Shown here: positions 18,915 to 28,932 of the stretch, one piece after another
Layout: every line of letters begins with the position of its first letter
Position numbering within the stretch: position 1 is the first letter of the stretch
Source: an uncultured Candidatus Marinamargulisbacteria bacterium
GTDB lineage: Bacteria; Margulisbacteria; Marinamargulisbacteria; UBA817; CACECR01
Reading direction: 5' to 3'
Length of the DNA: 43,130 nt
Assembly (NCBI GenBank): GCA_902558105.1
Contig: CACECR010000005.1
Coordinates: 1 to 43,130 of the forward strand
Position numbers and translations under genes: made by a program
Notes under the pieces: generated by a model
What the model saw: the letters and a program-made list of their open reading frames with translations, nothing else
Database searches by the model: none
What the model was told of the DNA's origin: nothing

Positions 18915-21667
18915 TTCAATTTCTCCGATAGCCTCTGGTTATGATACCAGCTAATACTCGATTTGAGCAACTCAGCAAAGGGTCCTTCTTCTATCGGATA
19001 TTGATCGATTTCTCGGATGAAGCATTTTTTATAACTTTTTTGTCCAAGTCTTGGATCTAATATAAAGATGATACCAGTATCATCTTTCGATCGAATAAGT
19101 CGTCCAATCCCTTGTTTAAGTTTTAAAATAGCTAATGGAAGTGAGTATTCCTTGAACCCATTTTGGTTATGGTTGTGATAATACGTCAATCTTGATGCGT
19201 GTAAAGGGTCTGTTGGCACATGGAAGGGTAATTTTGTAATGATGACACAACTTAATGCGGGTCCTTTAATATCCATTCCTTCCCAAAAACTATCTACACC
19301 TAATAAAATGCTGGGAAAATGACTGGATTTAAATTTTGTGATTAGGCTAGTCGTTTGGCTTTCAGGACTCTGTGCAATTACATTAATATAAGGATTACTG
19401 AGTTTCTTTTGAATATCTTTTTTACAGTCTAATAAGGTTTCAAATGATGTGAACAAGCCTAATGTTTTTCCCTTAAATTCGCGTGCACATTTGGCAATGT
19501 ATTGGCTAAGTGTTTTGGCTGTTATCGATGAGGCATCTTCTGACAGACACATGATTTTTGCTTGTTCTTGATGGTTGAAATCGGATTGTATTTGGATACT
19601 TTCTACGGGTTTATCTAGCTGATCTAATCCAACTAATGTTGAGAAGAATTCGAATGATTTATTAACACTTAAACTGGCGGAACAACAAATAGAACTTGGT
19701 AATTGAGAAAAGAGTTGTTCGGCTAACATTGTATTACAAAAAATAGGGGTACAATGAAACGATACATTTTGAGTATATTTTCGTTCATTAATTTCTATCC
19801 ATGCGACGCTATCGTTATCTGCAGAAAAGCAATAATTAATATCTCCCTTTAAAAAATCGAGTTGATCGACGTGATTATCAATTAAATAGTCTAGTGATTG
19901 TGAGTCTGCTATCTCGGCATTTTGGATGATTGATTTTAATTGTTTTAATAGTTCTCTTAAATTACTTAGTTCGTTAATTAACTCGTGATGAGCGGAGATT
20001 ACTTTTGGCCATTGCTGCGTACATAAACAATCTTCGTTAATTATGATTTGTGTTTTACGTCCAAACTTTTTATCGTCTGGGTTGTGTAAGTACAAGGTGC
20101 TTTCTTGCCACGATTTGAAGTATAGCTCGATACGACGAGCTGAGGCTTCTACTTTTTGAAGGATATCTTGTGCTTTTGATTGATCTGGATGTCCCATGGT
20201 GGTTTTAAGTATTGGATGATAAATCGCTTGTTTGTGGTGTGGATAATAGTTGTGGAGAGTATCATTTAACCGGTGCTTGTCGATTTTGATGGCTACGCTC
20301 GATGTCGCTACGCTATCTAAATTGTGAGCCTCGTCAATAATTACAGTGGACGGTTTAGGTAAGGTTTGATGCCCTCCAATGTAATCGTTTAAAAGAAGTG
20401 CGTGATTGGTGATGACGATATGTGATTCTTTGGCTTTATCTTTTGCGTATTTGTAGAAACTAAGTCGATCAGGGATATGTCTAAAATAGTTGGGTTTATA
20501 CTTTAGGGTTTGGACATATTTTTCATATAAGCTGGGGTGTAATTCATCAAGTTCCCCCGTTTTTGTGCTTAGAATCCAATTCATGATGGCGCACCATTCG
20601 ATAGGATTACTATAACTTGTTTGTAATGCTAATCGTAATTCTTTATCGACTTGAGATAAGTCGCAATAATTTTCTTTACCTTTTAATACTGTTACATTGA
20701 GTTGATTATTAAACAACTGGTTGATGGTTTGACTGTCTTTATTAAATAATTGATTTTGTAATAGTTTTGTTTTTGTAGAAATAATACTTGGTGCATTTTC
20801 TTCGATACTTTTTAATACGGCTGGAATTAAGTAAGCACATGTTTTTCCAGACCCTGTTTCAGCTTCTACAATACCATGTGCATTGTTTTTGCAAATGGAT
20901 TCGATGAATGTGGATAGCACTTCTTGTTGAGGTCTTTTTTCATATCCTTTTGTTTGTGATAGTTTTTTATAAAGTTCTTGAATGGAGGGTCGATGTATAG
21001 GCTTTGTAGGAAATTTAACGGAATGAATTGCTGAAATAATGTGGTCTTTATAGTTTTCGATGAGTATGTCTTTTTCTGTAGAGTACTGATTTAATGTCGC
21101 TTGTAATGTTGGGTAGTTACTTAACGTTCGTCTGATTAGGTTTAAAATTGGCGGCTTAAGTTTTGGAATTTGCTTTTGTAATTTTATATAGATTTCAGCT
21201 ACACCGATCGCATCATCTAACGCTCTATGGACTGTTTGCTGATATATTCCTAGTGCCTGACATAGCTGATCTTGTTTGTAACTTTTAACAGTTGGATTAA
21301 GTATTTTAGCTAGGTTTTGTGTATCCATAACATCATTAGTTAAGGCGTCAAACCCATAATCATTTAAGCTTTTATTGAGTTGATTTATGTCAAAACTGGC
21401 ATTGTGTGCAATGATTGTATGATTTTCGATAAAGTTTATGATGTCAGATGCAATTTCTCTGAAATTTGGAGCTAGTTTAATATCTTCTGGTGTTAAACCG
21501 GTAAGTTTAAATATGAATTGTGGTACCGATTGTTCGGGTTGTACACACCAAGTACGTGTATCTGTAATTCGGTTGTTTTCTACTTTTACGAGTCCTACTT
21601 CAACAATTTCATTTTCAGTGGGTGCTCGGCTCGTTGTTTCTAAATCTAGGCAAATTACTGTGTTCAT
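18911..21667 (-). CDS. dinG: DinG-type helicase with N-terminal DnaQ-like 3'-5' exonuclease domain
   Basis: 918 aa; VICLDLETTSRAPTENEIVEVG and HNASFDINQL (DEDD exonuclease), RPQQEVLSTF, VEAETGSGKTCAYLIPAVL (Walker A), VIIDEAHNL (DEAH), GIGRLIRSKDDTG (motif VI). Confidence 0.93.
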   Translation of the reverse strand: MNTVICLDLETTSRAPTENEIVEVGLVKVENNRITDTRTWCVQPEQSVPQFIFKLTGLTPEDIKLAPNFREIASDIINFIENHTIIAHNASFDINQLNKSLNDYGFDALTNDVMDTQNLAKILNPTVKSYKQDQLCQALGIYQQTVHRALDDAIGVAEIYIKLQKQIPKLKPPILNLIRRTLSNYPTLQATLNQYSTEKDILIENYKDHIISAIHSVKFPTKPIHRPSIQELYKKLSQTKGYEKRPQQEVLSTFIESICKNNAHGIVEAETGSGKTCAYLIPAVLKSIEENAPSIISTKTKLLQNQLFNKDSQTINQLFNNQLNVTVLKGKENYCDLSQVDKELRLALQTSYSNPIEWCAIMNWILSTKTGELDELHPSLYEKYVQTLKYKPNYFRHIPDRLSFYKYAKDKAKESHIVITNHALLLNDYIGGHQTLPKPSTVIIDEAHNLDSVATSSVAIKIDKHRLNDTLHNYYPHHKQAIYHPILKTTMGHPDQSKAQDILQKVEASARRIELYFKSWQESTLYLHNPDDKKFGRKTQIIINEDCLCTQQWPKVISAHHELINELSNLRELLKQLKSIIQNAEIADSQSLDYLIDNHVDQLDFLKGDINYCFSADNDSVAWIEINERKYTQNVSFHCTPIFCNTMLAEQLFSQLPSSICCSASLSVNKSFEFFSTLVGLDQLDKPVESIQIQSDFNHQEQAKIMCLSEDASSITAKTLSQYIAKCAREFKGKTLGLFTSFETLLDCKKDIQKKLSNPYINVIAQSPESQTTSLITKFKSSHFPSILLGVDSFWEGMDIKGPALSCVIITKLPFHVPTDPLHASRLTYYHNHNQNGFKEYSLPLAILKLKQGIGRLIRSKDDTGIIFILDPRLGQKSYKKCFIREIDQYPIEEGPFAELLKSSISWYHNQRLSEKLK

Positions 21668-21699
21668 ACAGTAAGTATCCCATATCTAGTCTCAAAACT

Positions 21700-22125
21700 C
21701 TAATGATCACTGTTGATGGAATGATCAACTGATAGTTTACCAGGTTCTATAACGCTGAATACAACTAATAGTACTAACATAAGACTTGCATATTCTAGAT
21801 TCTGAGCGTAATTCATGAACCCTTCTTTTAAGTGAATGATAAATACAGCTCCTATTAAAATGGGGACTTGCACTAATGCTGCTATTCTCGTTAAAAGTCC
21901 AATAACTAAGAATCCTCCACCTACTAAGTGGCATAATACAATGTAATGCGCTAACAGTGAGTTCCAAAATAAAATTTTATTTTCAGATACTAAATTGGTG
22001 ATGATGCTCGGGTCTAAGAGAAAATAAATTCCTTTTAAAAATAAAAATACTCCAATGTAGATTCTAATGATATCTACATGATAGTTTTTAATCCATTGAA
22101 TTAGATTAGATAAATTGTTCATCAC
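21700..22125 (-). CDS. DoxX family membrane protein
   Basis: 141 aa; four hydrophobic helices; RIYIGVFLFLKGIYFL, VGGGFLVIGLLTRIAALVQVPILIGAVF. Confidence 0.7.
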   Translation of the reverse strand: MMNNLSNLIQWIKNYHVDIIRIYIGVFLFLKGIYFLLDPSIITNLVSENKILFWNSLLAHYIVLCHLVGGGFLVIGLLTRIAALVQVPILIGAVFIIHLKEGFMNYAQNLEYASLMLVLLVVFSVIEPGKLSVDHSINSDH

Positions 22126-22271
22126 AAGCCCCTTTTTTGTTAACGTGACGATTATCGATCCTGAATCTTAATAACTTGAGTAGAATTTGTGATGAATAGT
22201 TTGGGTAGGGGATTGATGATTTTTTGGCCTCATATGTGTGTAGGTGATGATTGGGTTACATTTGATTATTT

Positions 22272-22348
22272 ATTTATAGGGGTAGGTCCTTTTTCTATTT
22301 TTTTATACTATATTTTTTTATTTTATTGTACGGGGTACCCCTATAAAT
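22272..22348. repeat. 13-nt inverted repeat ATTTATAGGGGTA ... TACCCCTATAAAT in intergenic region
   Basis: Arms 22272-22284 and 22336-22348; second arm also contains the perfect palindrome GGGGTACCCC (22332-22341). Confidence 0.8.
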
Positions 22349-22456
22349 TTAATTTCTATCTTTTTTAAACGTTATGAATAGTACTTTGAGTCTATTTCTA
22401 TGTTGTTTGTTTTCACTTAGTTACCTATAGGGGGTTTGCGTAGGGTTGTTTTATTG

Positions 22457-22485
22457 TATTCATTACTAGTGACTTGTGATACACT
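22457..22485 (+). promoter_or_regulatory. Candidate promoter of hisH, predicted leaderless
   Basis: TATTCATT-N12-TGATACACTT-N8-ATG; extended -10 TGaTACACT ends 9 nt before ATG 22495. Confidence 0.55.
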
Positions 22486-22494
22486 TTGTGTGTT

Positions 22495-23112
22495 ATGAAA
22501 ATTGCAATATGTGACTATAATGTTGGAAACCTATCTAGTGTGGTTAATGTATGTCGTAATTTTGGGTATGAGCCAAATGTGACATCTGATTGGAAAACTA
22601 TGGATCAATCGGATTTGTTACTATTGCCTGGTCAAGGCGCTTACTCGACGGCTATGCAGTCATTAGATTCGACAGGTGCGGTTGATTTTATTAAGGACTA
22701 TGTTCGATCTAATAGACCTTTTGTAGGAATTTGTGTTGGGTTTCAACTTCTTTTTGAAGGATCTGAAGAAAATGGTTTTACGAAAGGGTTATCCTTATTC
22801 CCGGGTGTTTTTAAACGCTTTGAATCGGATACATTAAAAGTTCCTCACATGGGTTGGAATACGTTGTCTATTGAAAAGACCCATCACTTTTACTCCTTTG
22901 ACCAACAGTATGTATATTTTGTTCATTCCTATTATTTAGACAATACAGATTCAGATCTTATTTTATCAAGATCTTCGTATTCTCAAGACTTTGTTTCTGC
23001 AATTTCACGTCCCCAATTACTGGCCACACAATTTCATCCTGAAAAAAGTGGTGATGTTGGCTTATCTTTATTAGATTCATTTTTTGACTCTGTTTCTTAT
23101 AAGTTGCGTTGA
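22495..23112 (+). CDS. hisH: Imidazole glycerol phosphate synthase subunit HisH
   Basis: MKIAICDYNVGNLSSV, LLPGQGAY, GICVGFQLLFEGSEE (nucleophile C), HMGWNTL, FVHSYY, ATQFHPEKSG. ORF track start at 22486 uses TTG; ATG at 22495 is more likely. Confidence 0.93.
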   Translation: MKIAICDYNVGNLSSVVNVCRNFGYEPNVTSDWKTMDQSDLLLLPGQGAYSTAMQSLDSTGAVDFIKDYVRSNRPFVGICVGFQLLFEGSEENGFTKGLSLFPGVFKRFESDTLKVPHMGWNTLSIEKTHHFYSFDQQYVYFVHSYYLDNTDSDLILSRSSYSQDFVSAISRPQLLATQFHPEKSGDVGLSLLDSFFDSVSYKLR

Positions 23113-23133
23113 GATTTTGAATCCTGATATGAT
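23104..23133 (+). promoter_or_regulatory. Candidate promoter of uvrA, predicted leaderless
   Basis: TTGCGT-N18-TATGAT with TGn extension (TGATATGAT); hexamer ends 6 nt before ATG 23140. Confidence 0.5.
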
Positions 23134-23139
23134 GGGCCT

Positions 23140-25959
23140 ATGAAAGAATCAATCATTGTTAAAGGTGCACGTGTTCATAATCTTAAAAATTTGGATGTCG
23201 AAATACCCAAAAATAAGCTAACGGTTATTACAGGACTTTCAGGCTCTGGTAAATCTTCATTAGCTTTCGATACTTTATATGCTGAAGGTCAACGTCGTTA
23301 CGTTGAGTCTTTGAGTGCATATGCTCGGCAATTTTTAGATCGTTTAGATAAGCCGGATGTTGATCAAATTACAGGTTTATCTCCAGCAATATCTATTGAC
23401 CAGAAAACACGTTCTCAAAATCCAAGATCAACAGTGGGCACAGTTACTGAGATTTTAGATTACTTACGATTGTTTTATTCCAGTATTGGAAAACCATTTT
23501 GTCCTAAATGTGGAGTGCCGGTTGAAGGTCAAAGTGCTCAGGAAATTAAGCAGCGGATTGTGGACTCTTTATCGGAAGGTGATGTGGTAATGATATATGC
23601 CCCACTTATTGTCGGAAAAAAGGGCCAGCATTTAGATACGTTTGCACAAATTAAACAAGATGGATTCTCTCGTGTTCGTGTGAATGGACAAATTTATAGA
23701 TTAGATGATGTGATTAAGCTAGAAAAAAATATAAAGCATGACATTGATATTGTTGTAGATCGCGTAACTTTAGATGCGTCAGATGATAGTCGGTTGTTTG
23801 AATCGATAGAAACCGCATTAGCTGTTGCTAAGGGGCATGTTGTGGTGACTTGCGAAGAGAAATTCTTCGATGAGCATTACTCTGAACAATTTGCTTGTGC
23901 GGATTGTTCGATTAGTTTTCCTGAAATTAATCCTCGTTTATTTTCGTTTAATTCACCTTATGGTGCGTGTGACAGTTGTAATGGATTAGGAAGTAGTTAC
24001 GACTTTGATCCTGAATTATTAATTGAAGATCGGGAGTTACCCGTTGAATTGGCTACGTCTAAAGCATTAAATCTAGATGATACGATTTATGGAAATAGAT
24101 TATTTTACGAAGGTGTCGATTTTGGCATAAAGCCGGGGCTGAAAGTGTCTCAATTATCCAAACGACAATTTCAGTTTTTTTTGTATGGTTCACGTGAATA
24201 TACAGGAGAGTTTAAGCGTAATAAGCGTGGACGATGGATGAATATCCCAAAATATTGGGAAGGTGTTGTTAATAACTTAAGACGACGCTATAAGCAAACA
24301 AGTTCGGAGCCGATGCGTTTTTTCTTTAGGCAGTTTATGTCTTCTTCGGCATGTCTTGATTGTTCCGGAGAGCGTTTGAATAACTTTGCCCGTAATGTAA
24401 AAGTGTTGGATTACTCGTTGTCTCAGCTATGTGATCAGCCTATCTCGGAGTTGGTGGTATTTTTTGAAGATTTACGTTTAGATCCACAAGATATGGAGAT
24501 TTCATCTTTACTGATTAAGGAGATTAGAAGTCGGTTGCAGTTTTTGAATAATGTTGGCTTAGGCTACTTAACGTTAAGTCGTCGAGCAAATACGTTGTCT
24601 GGTGGAGAGTCACAGCGCATACGTTTAGCGACTCAAATTGGATCTGGATTAACGGGTGTTTTATATGTACTGGATGAGCCTAGTATTGGGCTTCATCAAC
24701 GTGATAATGATCGCTTACTTGAAACGTTAAAGTCCTTACGTGATTTAGGAAATACTTTAGTTGTGGTTGAGCATGATGAAGATACGATACGATCGGCTGA
24801 CTATGTGTGTGATATTGGACCTCTGGCGGGTCGACATGGGGGTGAGCTTGGGTTTAGTGGAACGGTAAAGCAACTTTTGAAAGCATCAACGTTAACCGCA
24901 CAGTATTTACGACGTGAAAAAGAAATTATGGTTCCTACCAAGCGACGAACCTGTGCCAAATCTAAGTGGTTGAATTTGAAAGGTGCGTCACTTCATAATT
25001 TAAAATCTGTTAATTTTTCAATTCCAACGTCTTCTTTAGTGGTCGTTACGGGGGTTTCAGGTTCCGGAAAAAGTACACTTATTTCCACAATATTTCAGGG
25101 TGCGGTATCTCATGAGTTGTATAAAAAGCGTGTGAACAAAGATACTTATAAATCTATTACAGGATGTGATGAACTTGAACACTTGATTACGATTGACCAA
25201 AGTCCAATTGGACGTACTCCTCGATCTAATCCTGTTACTTATGTTGGTGTTTTTAATGCCATTCGAGAGTTATTTGCTAAGACTCGTGAAGCAAAAATTA
25301 GAGGTTATTCACCGGGTCGATTTAGTTTTAATGTTAAAGGTGGGCGGTGTGAATCATGTCAGGGAGATGGTGTTGCCAAGATAGAAATGCATTTTTTAGC
25401 GGATGTTTACGTAACCTGTGACGTATGTAAAGGGCGGCGCTTCAATGAACAGACTCTTGAAGTGACGTATAAAGGACAGTCTATTTACGATGTGTTAGAA
25501 ATGACTGTAAATCAAGCTCATGAATTATTCGAAGCTATTCCGGTTATTGCCAGAAAGTTACAAACTTTAATTGATGTGGGTCTGGGATATGTGAAATGTG
25601 GTCAGTCGGCGACAACGTTAAGTGGAGGAGAGGCTCAACGGATTAAATTGGCTAAGGAATTGAGCAAGCGTGGAGCTGGAAAAACACTATATGTATTAGA
25701 TGAGCCGACGACAGGGTTGCACTTTGAAGACATCCAGAATTTATTAGGTGTTTTGCAACGACTAGTGGATAAAGGAAATTCAATGGTAATTATTGAGCAT
25801 AATTTAGATGTAGTTAAGGTTGCAGATTATGTGGTTGATTTGGGTCCTGAGGGTGGAAATAAAGGTGGTCAAATTATTGCAAAAGGGACACCAGAACAAG
25901 TGTCAGAAGTGGCAGAGTCTATTACAGGTCAGTATTTACGCCCATTATTAACACGCTAA
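23140..25959 (+). CDS. uvrA: Excinuclease ABC subunit A
   Basis: 939 aa; [58 protein letters not shown], two ABC signature regions, CxxC zinc modules. Confidence 0.98.
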   Translation: MKESIIVKGARVHNLKNLDVEIPKNKLTVITGLSGSGKSSLAFDTLYAEGQRRYVESLSAYARQFLDRLDKPDVDQITGLSPAISIDQKTRSQNPRSTVGTVTEILDYLRLFYSSIGKPFCPKCGVPVEGQSAQEIKQRIVDSLSEGDVVMIYAPLIVGKKGQHLDTFAQIKQDGFSRVRVNGQIYRLDDVIKLEKNIKHDIDIVVDRVTLDASDDSRLFESIETALAVAKGHVVVTCEEKFFDEHYSEQFACADCSISFPEINPRLFSFNSPYGACDSCNGLGSSYDFDPELLIEDRELPVELATSKALNLDDTIYGNRLFYEGVDFGIKPGLKVSQLSKRQFQFFLYGSREYTGEFKRNKRGRWMNIPKYWEGVVNNLRRRYKQTSSEPMRFFFRQFMSSSACLDCSGERLNNFARNVKVLDYSLSQLCDQPISELVVFFEDLRLDPQDMEISSLLIKEIRSRLQFLNNVGLGYLTLSRRANTLSGGESQRIRLATQIGSGLTGVLYVLDEPSIGLHQRDNDRLLETLKSLRDLGNTLVVVEHDEDTIRSADYVCDIGPLAGRHGGELGFSGTVKQLLKASTLTAQYLRREKEIMVPTKRRTCAKSKWLNLKGASLHNLKSVNFSIPTSSLVVVTGVSGSGKSTLISTIFQGAVSHELYKKRVNKDTYKSITGCDELEHLITIDQSPIGRTPRSNPVTYVGVFNAIRELFAKTREAKIRGYSPGRFSFNVKGGRCESCQGDGVAKIEMHFLADVYVTCDVCKGRRFNEQTLEVTYKGQSIYDVLEMTVNQAHELFEAIPVIARKLQTLIDVGLGYVKCGQSATTLSGGEAQRIKLAKELSKRGAGKTLYVLDEPTTGLHFEDIQNLLGVLQRLVDKGNSMVIIEHNLDVVKVADYVVDLGPEGGNKGGQIIAKGTPEQVSEVAESITGQYLRPLLTR

Positions 25960-25962
25960 GGC

Positions 25963-25991
25963 TATTCATTTTATCGTAAGTTTGATACACT
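25963..25991 (+). promoter_or_regulatory. Candidate promoter of dnaB, predicted leaderless
   Basis: TATTCATT-N12-TGATACACTT-N8-ATG, same geometry as upstream of hisH. Confidence 0.55.
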
Positions 25992-26000
25992 TACTCTATT

Positions 26001-27359
26001 ATGCAAGAACGAATTCCGCCTCAAAATTTAGAAGCTGAACAATCTGTTTTAGGGTCTATGATGTTATCAAAGGATGCAATTGCCGTCGTAAGTGGTAGGT
26101 TGCAGCCGGAATATTTTTATAAAGATGCTCATATGCATTTGTACAATGCTATTATTCAATTAATGAAAAAAGGGGATCCTGTTGACTTAGTTACTGTTAC
26201 ATCTGAACTCAAGAAAATGGACTTACTGGAGCAAGCTGGTGGTAAAGCTTATATTGTGGATGTCCTTAATTCGGTACCTACGGCTACAAATGTTGATTAT
26301 TACGCTAATATTGTTCAGGAAAAAGCACTCCTTCGTCGACTTATTGATATCGGTGGAAATATTTTAGAAAATTCCTTTCAAGATCAGGACGATGTTGATC
26401 AGATTTTGGGTAATGCTCAACGTGATATTTTAGAAATTAGTAAAGAAAATATTCAAAATGATTTTGTAAAATTAGAGCATATCGTCTCAACGGTTTGGGA
26501 TGATATTAATGATACTTATGATAATGAAGATGGAATTTTAGGGGTATCCACTGGTTATTCAGATTTAGATGATATGACCTCTGGGTTTCAACCCGGAGAT
26601 TTGGTTATTTTAGCGGCACGACCGTCTATGGGTAAAACTGCATTAGCGTTAAATTTTGCCCTTAATGCGTCTATATTAAAAGAAGATTTAGTGGCTATAT
26701 TCAGTTGTGAGATGCCTAAAGAGCAGTTGGCGTTAAGAATGTTAGCCGCTGAAGCTAAAGTAGATTTGGGTCGGTTACGTACCGCTAATATTCATGAAAA
26801 TGAATATAGAGGTCTCTCTCAAGCATTAGGGCGTTTATCAGAAGCGCCCATGTATATTGATGATACGCCAAGTATTACGCCTTTGATGATGCGTGCGAAG
26901 TGTCGCCGGTTGCAAATGGAAGGTGAGTTAAGGTTAATCATTGTGGATTATTTGCAGCTCATGAGATCGGGTAAAAAGAGGGTTGAAAGTCGGTATCAAG
27001 AAGTATCAGATATTGTTCGTGAAGTTAAGGCTCTTGGTAAAGAGTTGAAAATACCAATTATTGCACTGTCCCAGCTGTCTCGTGATGTTGAGAAGCGAGG
27101 AGGCGATTTACCTAAATTATCTGATTTACGAGAATCTGGAGAGATTGAGCAGACGGCTGACTTAGTGCTGTTTATTCACCGTGATGACTATTATGATCAA
27201 GAGAAAACGGAAAAATATAGTCCCACAAAGATTGTTATTGCGAAACAACGTAATGGTCCTACTGGAGATATTAACTTAGTATTTAGACGAGATGTTGGTC
27301 GTTTTGAATCGGCTACTATGGTTCCTGAGGCGGTTGTGGATGCGACAGTATCTATGTAA
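26001..27359 (+). CDS. dnaB: Replicative DNA helicase DnaB
   Basis: 452 aa; RIPPQNLEAEQSVLGSMM, GFQPGDLVILAARPSMGKTALALNFA, IIVDYLQLM, LSQLSRDVEKR, DLRESGEIEQTADLVLFIHR. Confidence 0.97.
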   Translation: MQERIPPQNLEAEQSVLGSMMLSKDAIAVVSGRLQPEYFYKDAHMHLYNAIIQLMKKGDPVDLVTVTSELKKMDLLEQAGGKAYIVDVLNSVPTATNVDYYANIVQEKALLRRLIDIGGNILENSFQDQDDVDQILGNAQRDILEISKENIQNDFVKLEHIVSTVWDDINDTYDNEDGILGVSTGYSDLDDMTSGFQPGDLVILAARPSMGKTALALNFALNASILKEDLVAIFSCEMPKEQLALRMLAAEAKVDLGRLRTANIHENEYRGLSQALGRLSEAPMYIDDTPSITPLMMRAKCRRLQMEGELRLIIVDYLQLMRSGKKRVESRYQEVSDIVREVKALGKELKIPIIALSQLSRDVEKRGGDLPKLSDLRESGEIEQTADLVLFIHRDDYYDQEKTEKYSPTKIVIAKQRNGPTGDINLVFRRDVGRFESATMVPEAVVDATVSM

Positions 27360-28872
27360 ATTATTTATTATATTACAATTTTTTGTTGTGTCAGCGGAGT
27401 CGTTTGAAATTGCTGGACGGGCATTTGATTTAGAAGCCGATCATGTTGTTTTTGATCAAGTGACAGGTAATATTGAAGCTTCACGTAACGTTTCTATTCA
27501 AATTAATGAGTACTATATTCAAGCGGAGTCGTTTCGATATGATGCTCAAACTGTTTCGATTACGTTGAGTCAGGACGTAAGGGTTCGTTTTAGAGACGTT
27601 GAATTATCTGTAGATGAGTTACAGTATACAGTGCTGTCTGATAGTGGGGTCGCATATAATGTCTCATTTCAGGTTGATGATTTATATGTGACCGCAGATA
27701 AAGCGGAATTAAAAAATGATACGATTTATTTCTTGAATATTTTATATACTAAATGTTCGTTAGAGGATGGGCAGCATTATGAATTTTCCTCTGATGAGTT
27801 GTCTTATCAGCGTTTAACGTCACTTTTGGTAAGTAAAGAAAATTCTTTTCATTTTTATGGGTTCCGATTTTTTAAGTATCCATTATTTACTAGGTATTTA
27901 AGTCGCGATTCAGAGGAATCTATTATTTCTATTTTTCCATCGTTTGGTAAAACACGTTCAGAAGGTAGCTATATTAAGTTTGGGATTCCATATTTTATAA
28001 ACTCTACTTCATTAGGTAAATACCGTTTAGAAACTTCTGAAAAAAGGGGGTTAATGCTAGGTGCGTCTCATAATCAGATATTGACTGACTTTCAAGAGTT
28101 AAAGTTAAGGGCTTTTTACTTTCCTAATGAGCCAGTTGTGAATTTTGGTGTTGATTACCTTTACTTTTTCAGTGATCGTCAGTTGGATGATCCTGTTAAG
28201 AAATTTTTTTCTTCAACTAATGAATCATCTGAAGACTCCTTTTTTAAATTTTCTTATCAAGAATTTATGATACAAAATGATACGATTGTTTCCAAACGAC
28301 CTGAGCTTGGCCTTCGAACTACTTATTCATTATTTGATGCTATTCATCAATTGGATCTTAGTACAGGATCTTATGATGAATCTGATACGCAGGCATTTCG
28401 TCATGCCATTGATTTACAATCATCTTATTTATTATTTAAAAATACGGACATTTCTTTCGGTGTAGGGCATGACCTTTCGGCTTATTATTATCGATATCGT
28501 GATTTTCAAAATACATTTCTTTCAGATTGGAAAAATAAATTGGAGAATTCTTGGAAGCGAGGAATTTTAAGATTATTTCTTGTATTTAATCAAGGAATTT
28601 TAAAGGAGTTTGGATATAATCATCTGTACTATACTAATGGTTTAAGTATTTTTGACTTTGATTCGTTTAATCAAGTTGAAGTGTCTGAGTTATATACTAA
28701 ATTAGAGTTTCCTATTCAAAATTTTCGTTTTATTTTAACGAGTTATTATCAAGTTGAATTAGAAACATTTCGTTCGATACGTTTAGAGTCTTTGTATAGG
28801 ATTCATTGTTGGGATCTTCAATTTATAACGGATTTTTCACGGAAATATGTGTCGTTAGGCTTTTCTTTTTGA
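27340..28872 (+). CDS. LptD/OstA-like outer-membrane protein
   Basis: ORF from 27292 in the track; ATG 27340 gives MRQYLCKLFIILQFFVVSAES signal peptide, then OstA-like repeats (LEADHVVFDQVTGNIEASRNVSIQINEYYIQAESFRYD) and a beta-rich C-terminus ending in Phe. Confidence 0.65.
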   Translation: MRQYLCKLFIILQFFVVSAESFEIAGRAFDLEADHVVFDQVTGNIEASRNVSIQINEYYIQAESFRYDAQTVSITLSQDVRVRFRDVELSVDELQYTVLSDSGVAYNVSFQVDDLYVTADKAELKNDTIYFLNILYTKCSLEDGQHYEFSSDELSYQRLTSLLVSKENSFHFYGFRFFKYPLFTRYLSRDSEESIISIFPSFGKTRSEGSYIKFGIPYFINSTSLGKYRLETSEKRGLMLGASHNQILTDFQELKLRAFYFPNEPVVNFGVDYLYFFSDRQLDDPVKKFFSSTNESSEDSFFKFSYQEFMIQNDTIVSKRPELGLRTTYSLFDAIHQLDLSTGSYDESDTQAFRHAIDLQSSYLLFKNTDISFGVGHDLSAYYYRYRDFQNTFLSDWKNKLENSWKRGILRLFLVFNQGILKEFGYNHLYYTNGLSIFDFDSFNQVEVSELYTKLEFPIQNFRFILTSYYQVELETFRSIRLESLYRIHCWDLQFITDFSRKYVSLGFSF

Positions 28873-28932
28873 TTAAGTGAAATCTTTATCTTTTTAATTA
28901 CGATAAAATAATAAGAGTAGAGTGAGGAATTT

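Noticed and set aside
21737-21967. ORF 21737..21967 (-) in a second frame within doxX
   Set aside because: Same-strand alternate frame overlapping the DoxX-like membrane protein, no independent support.
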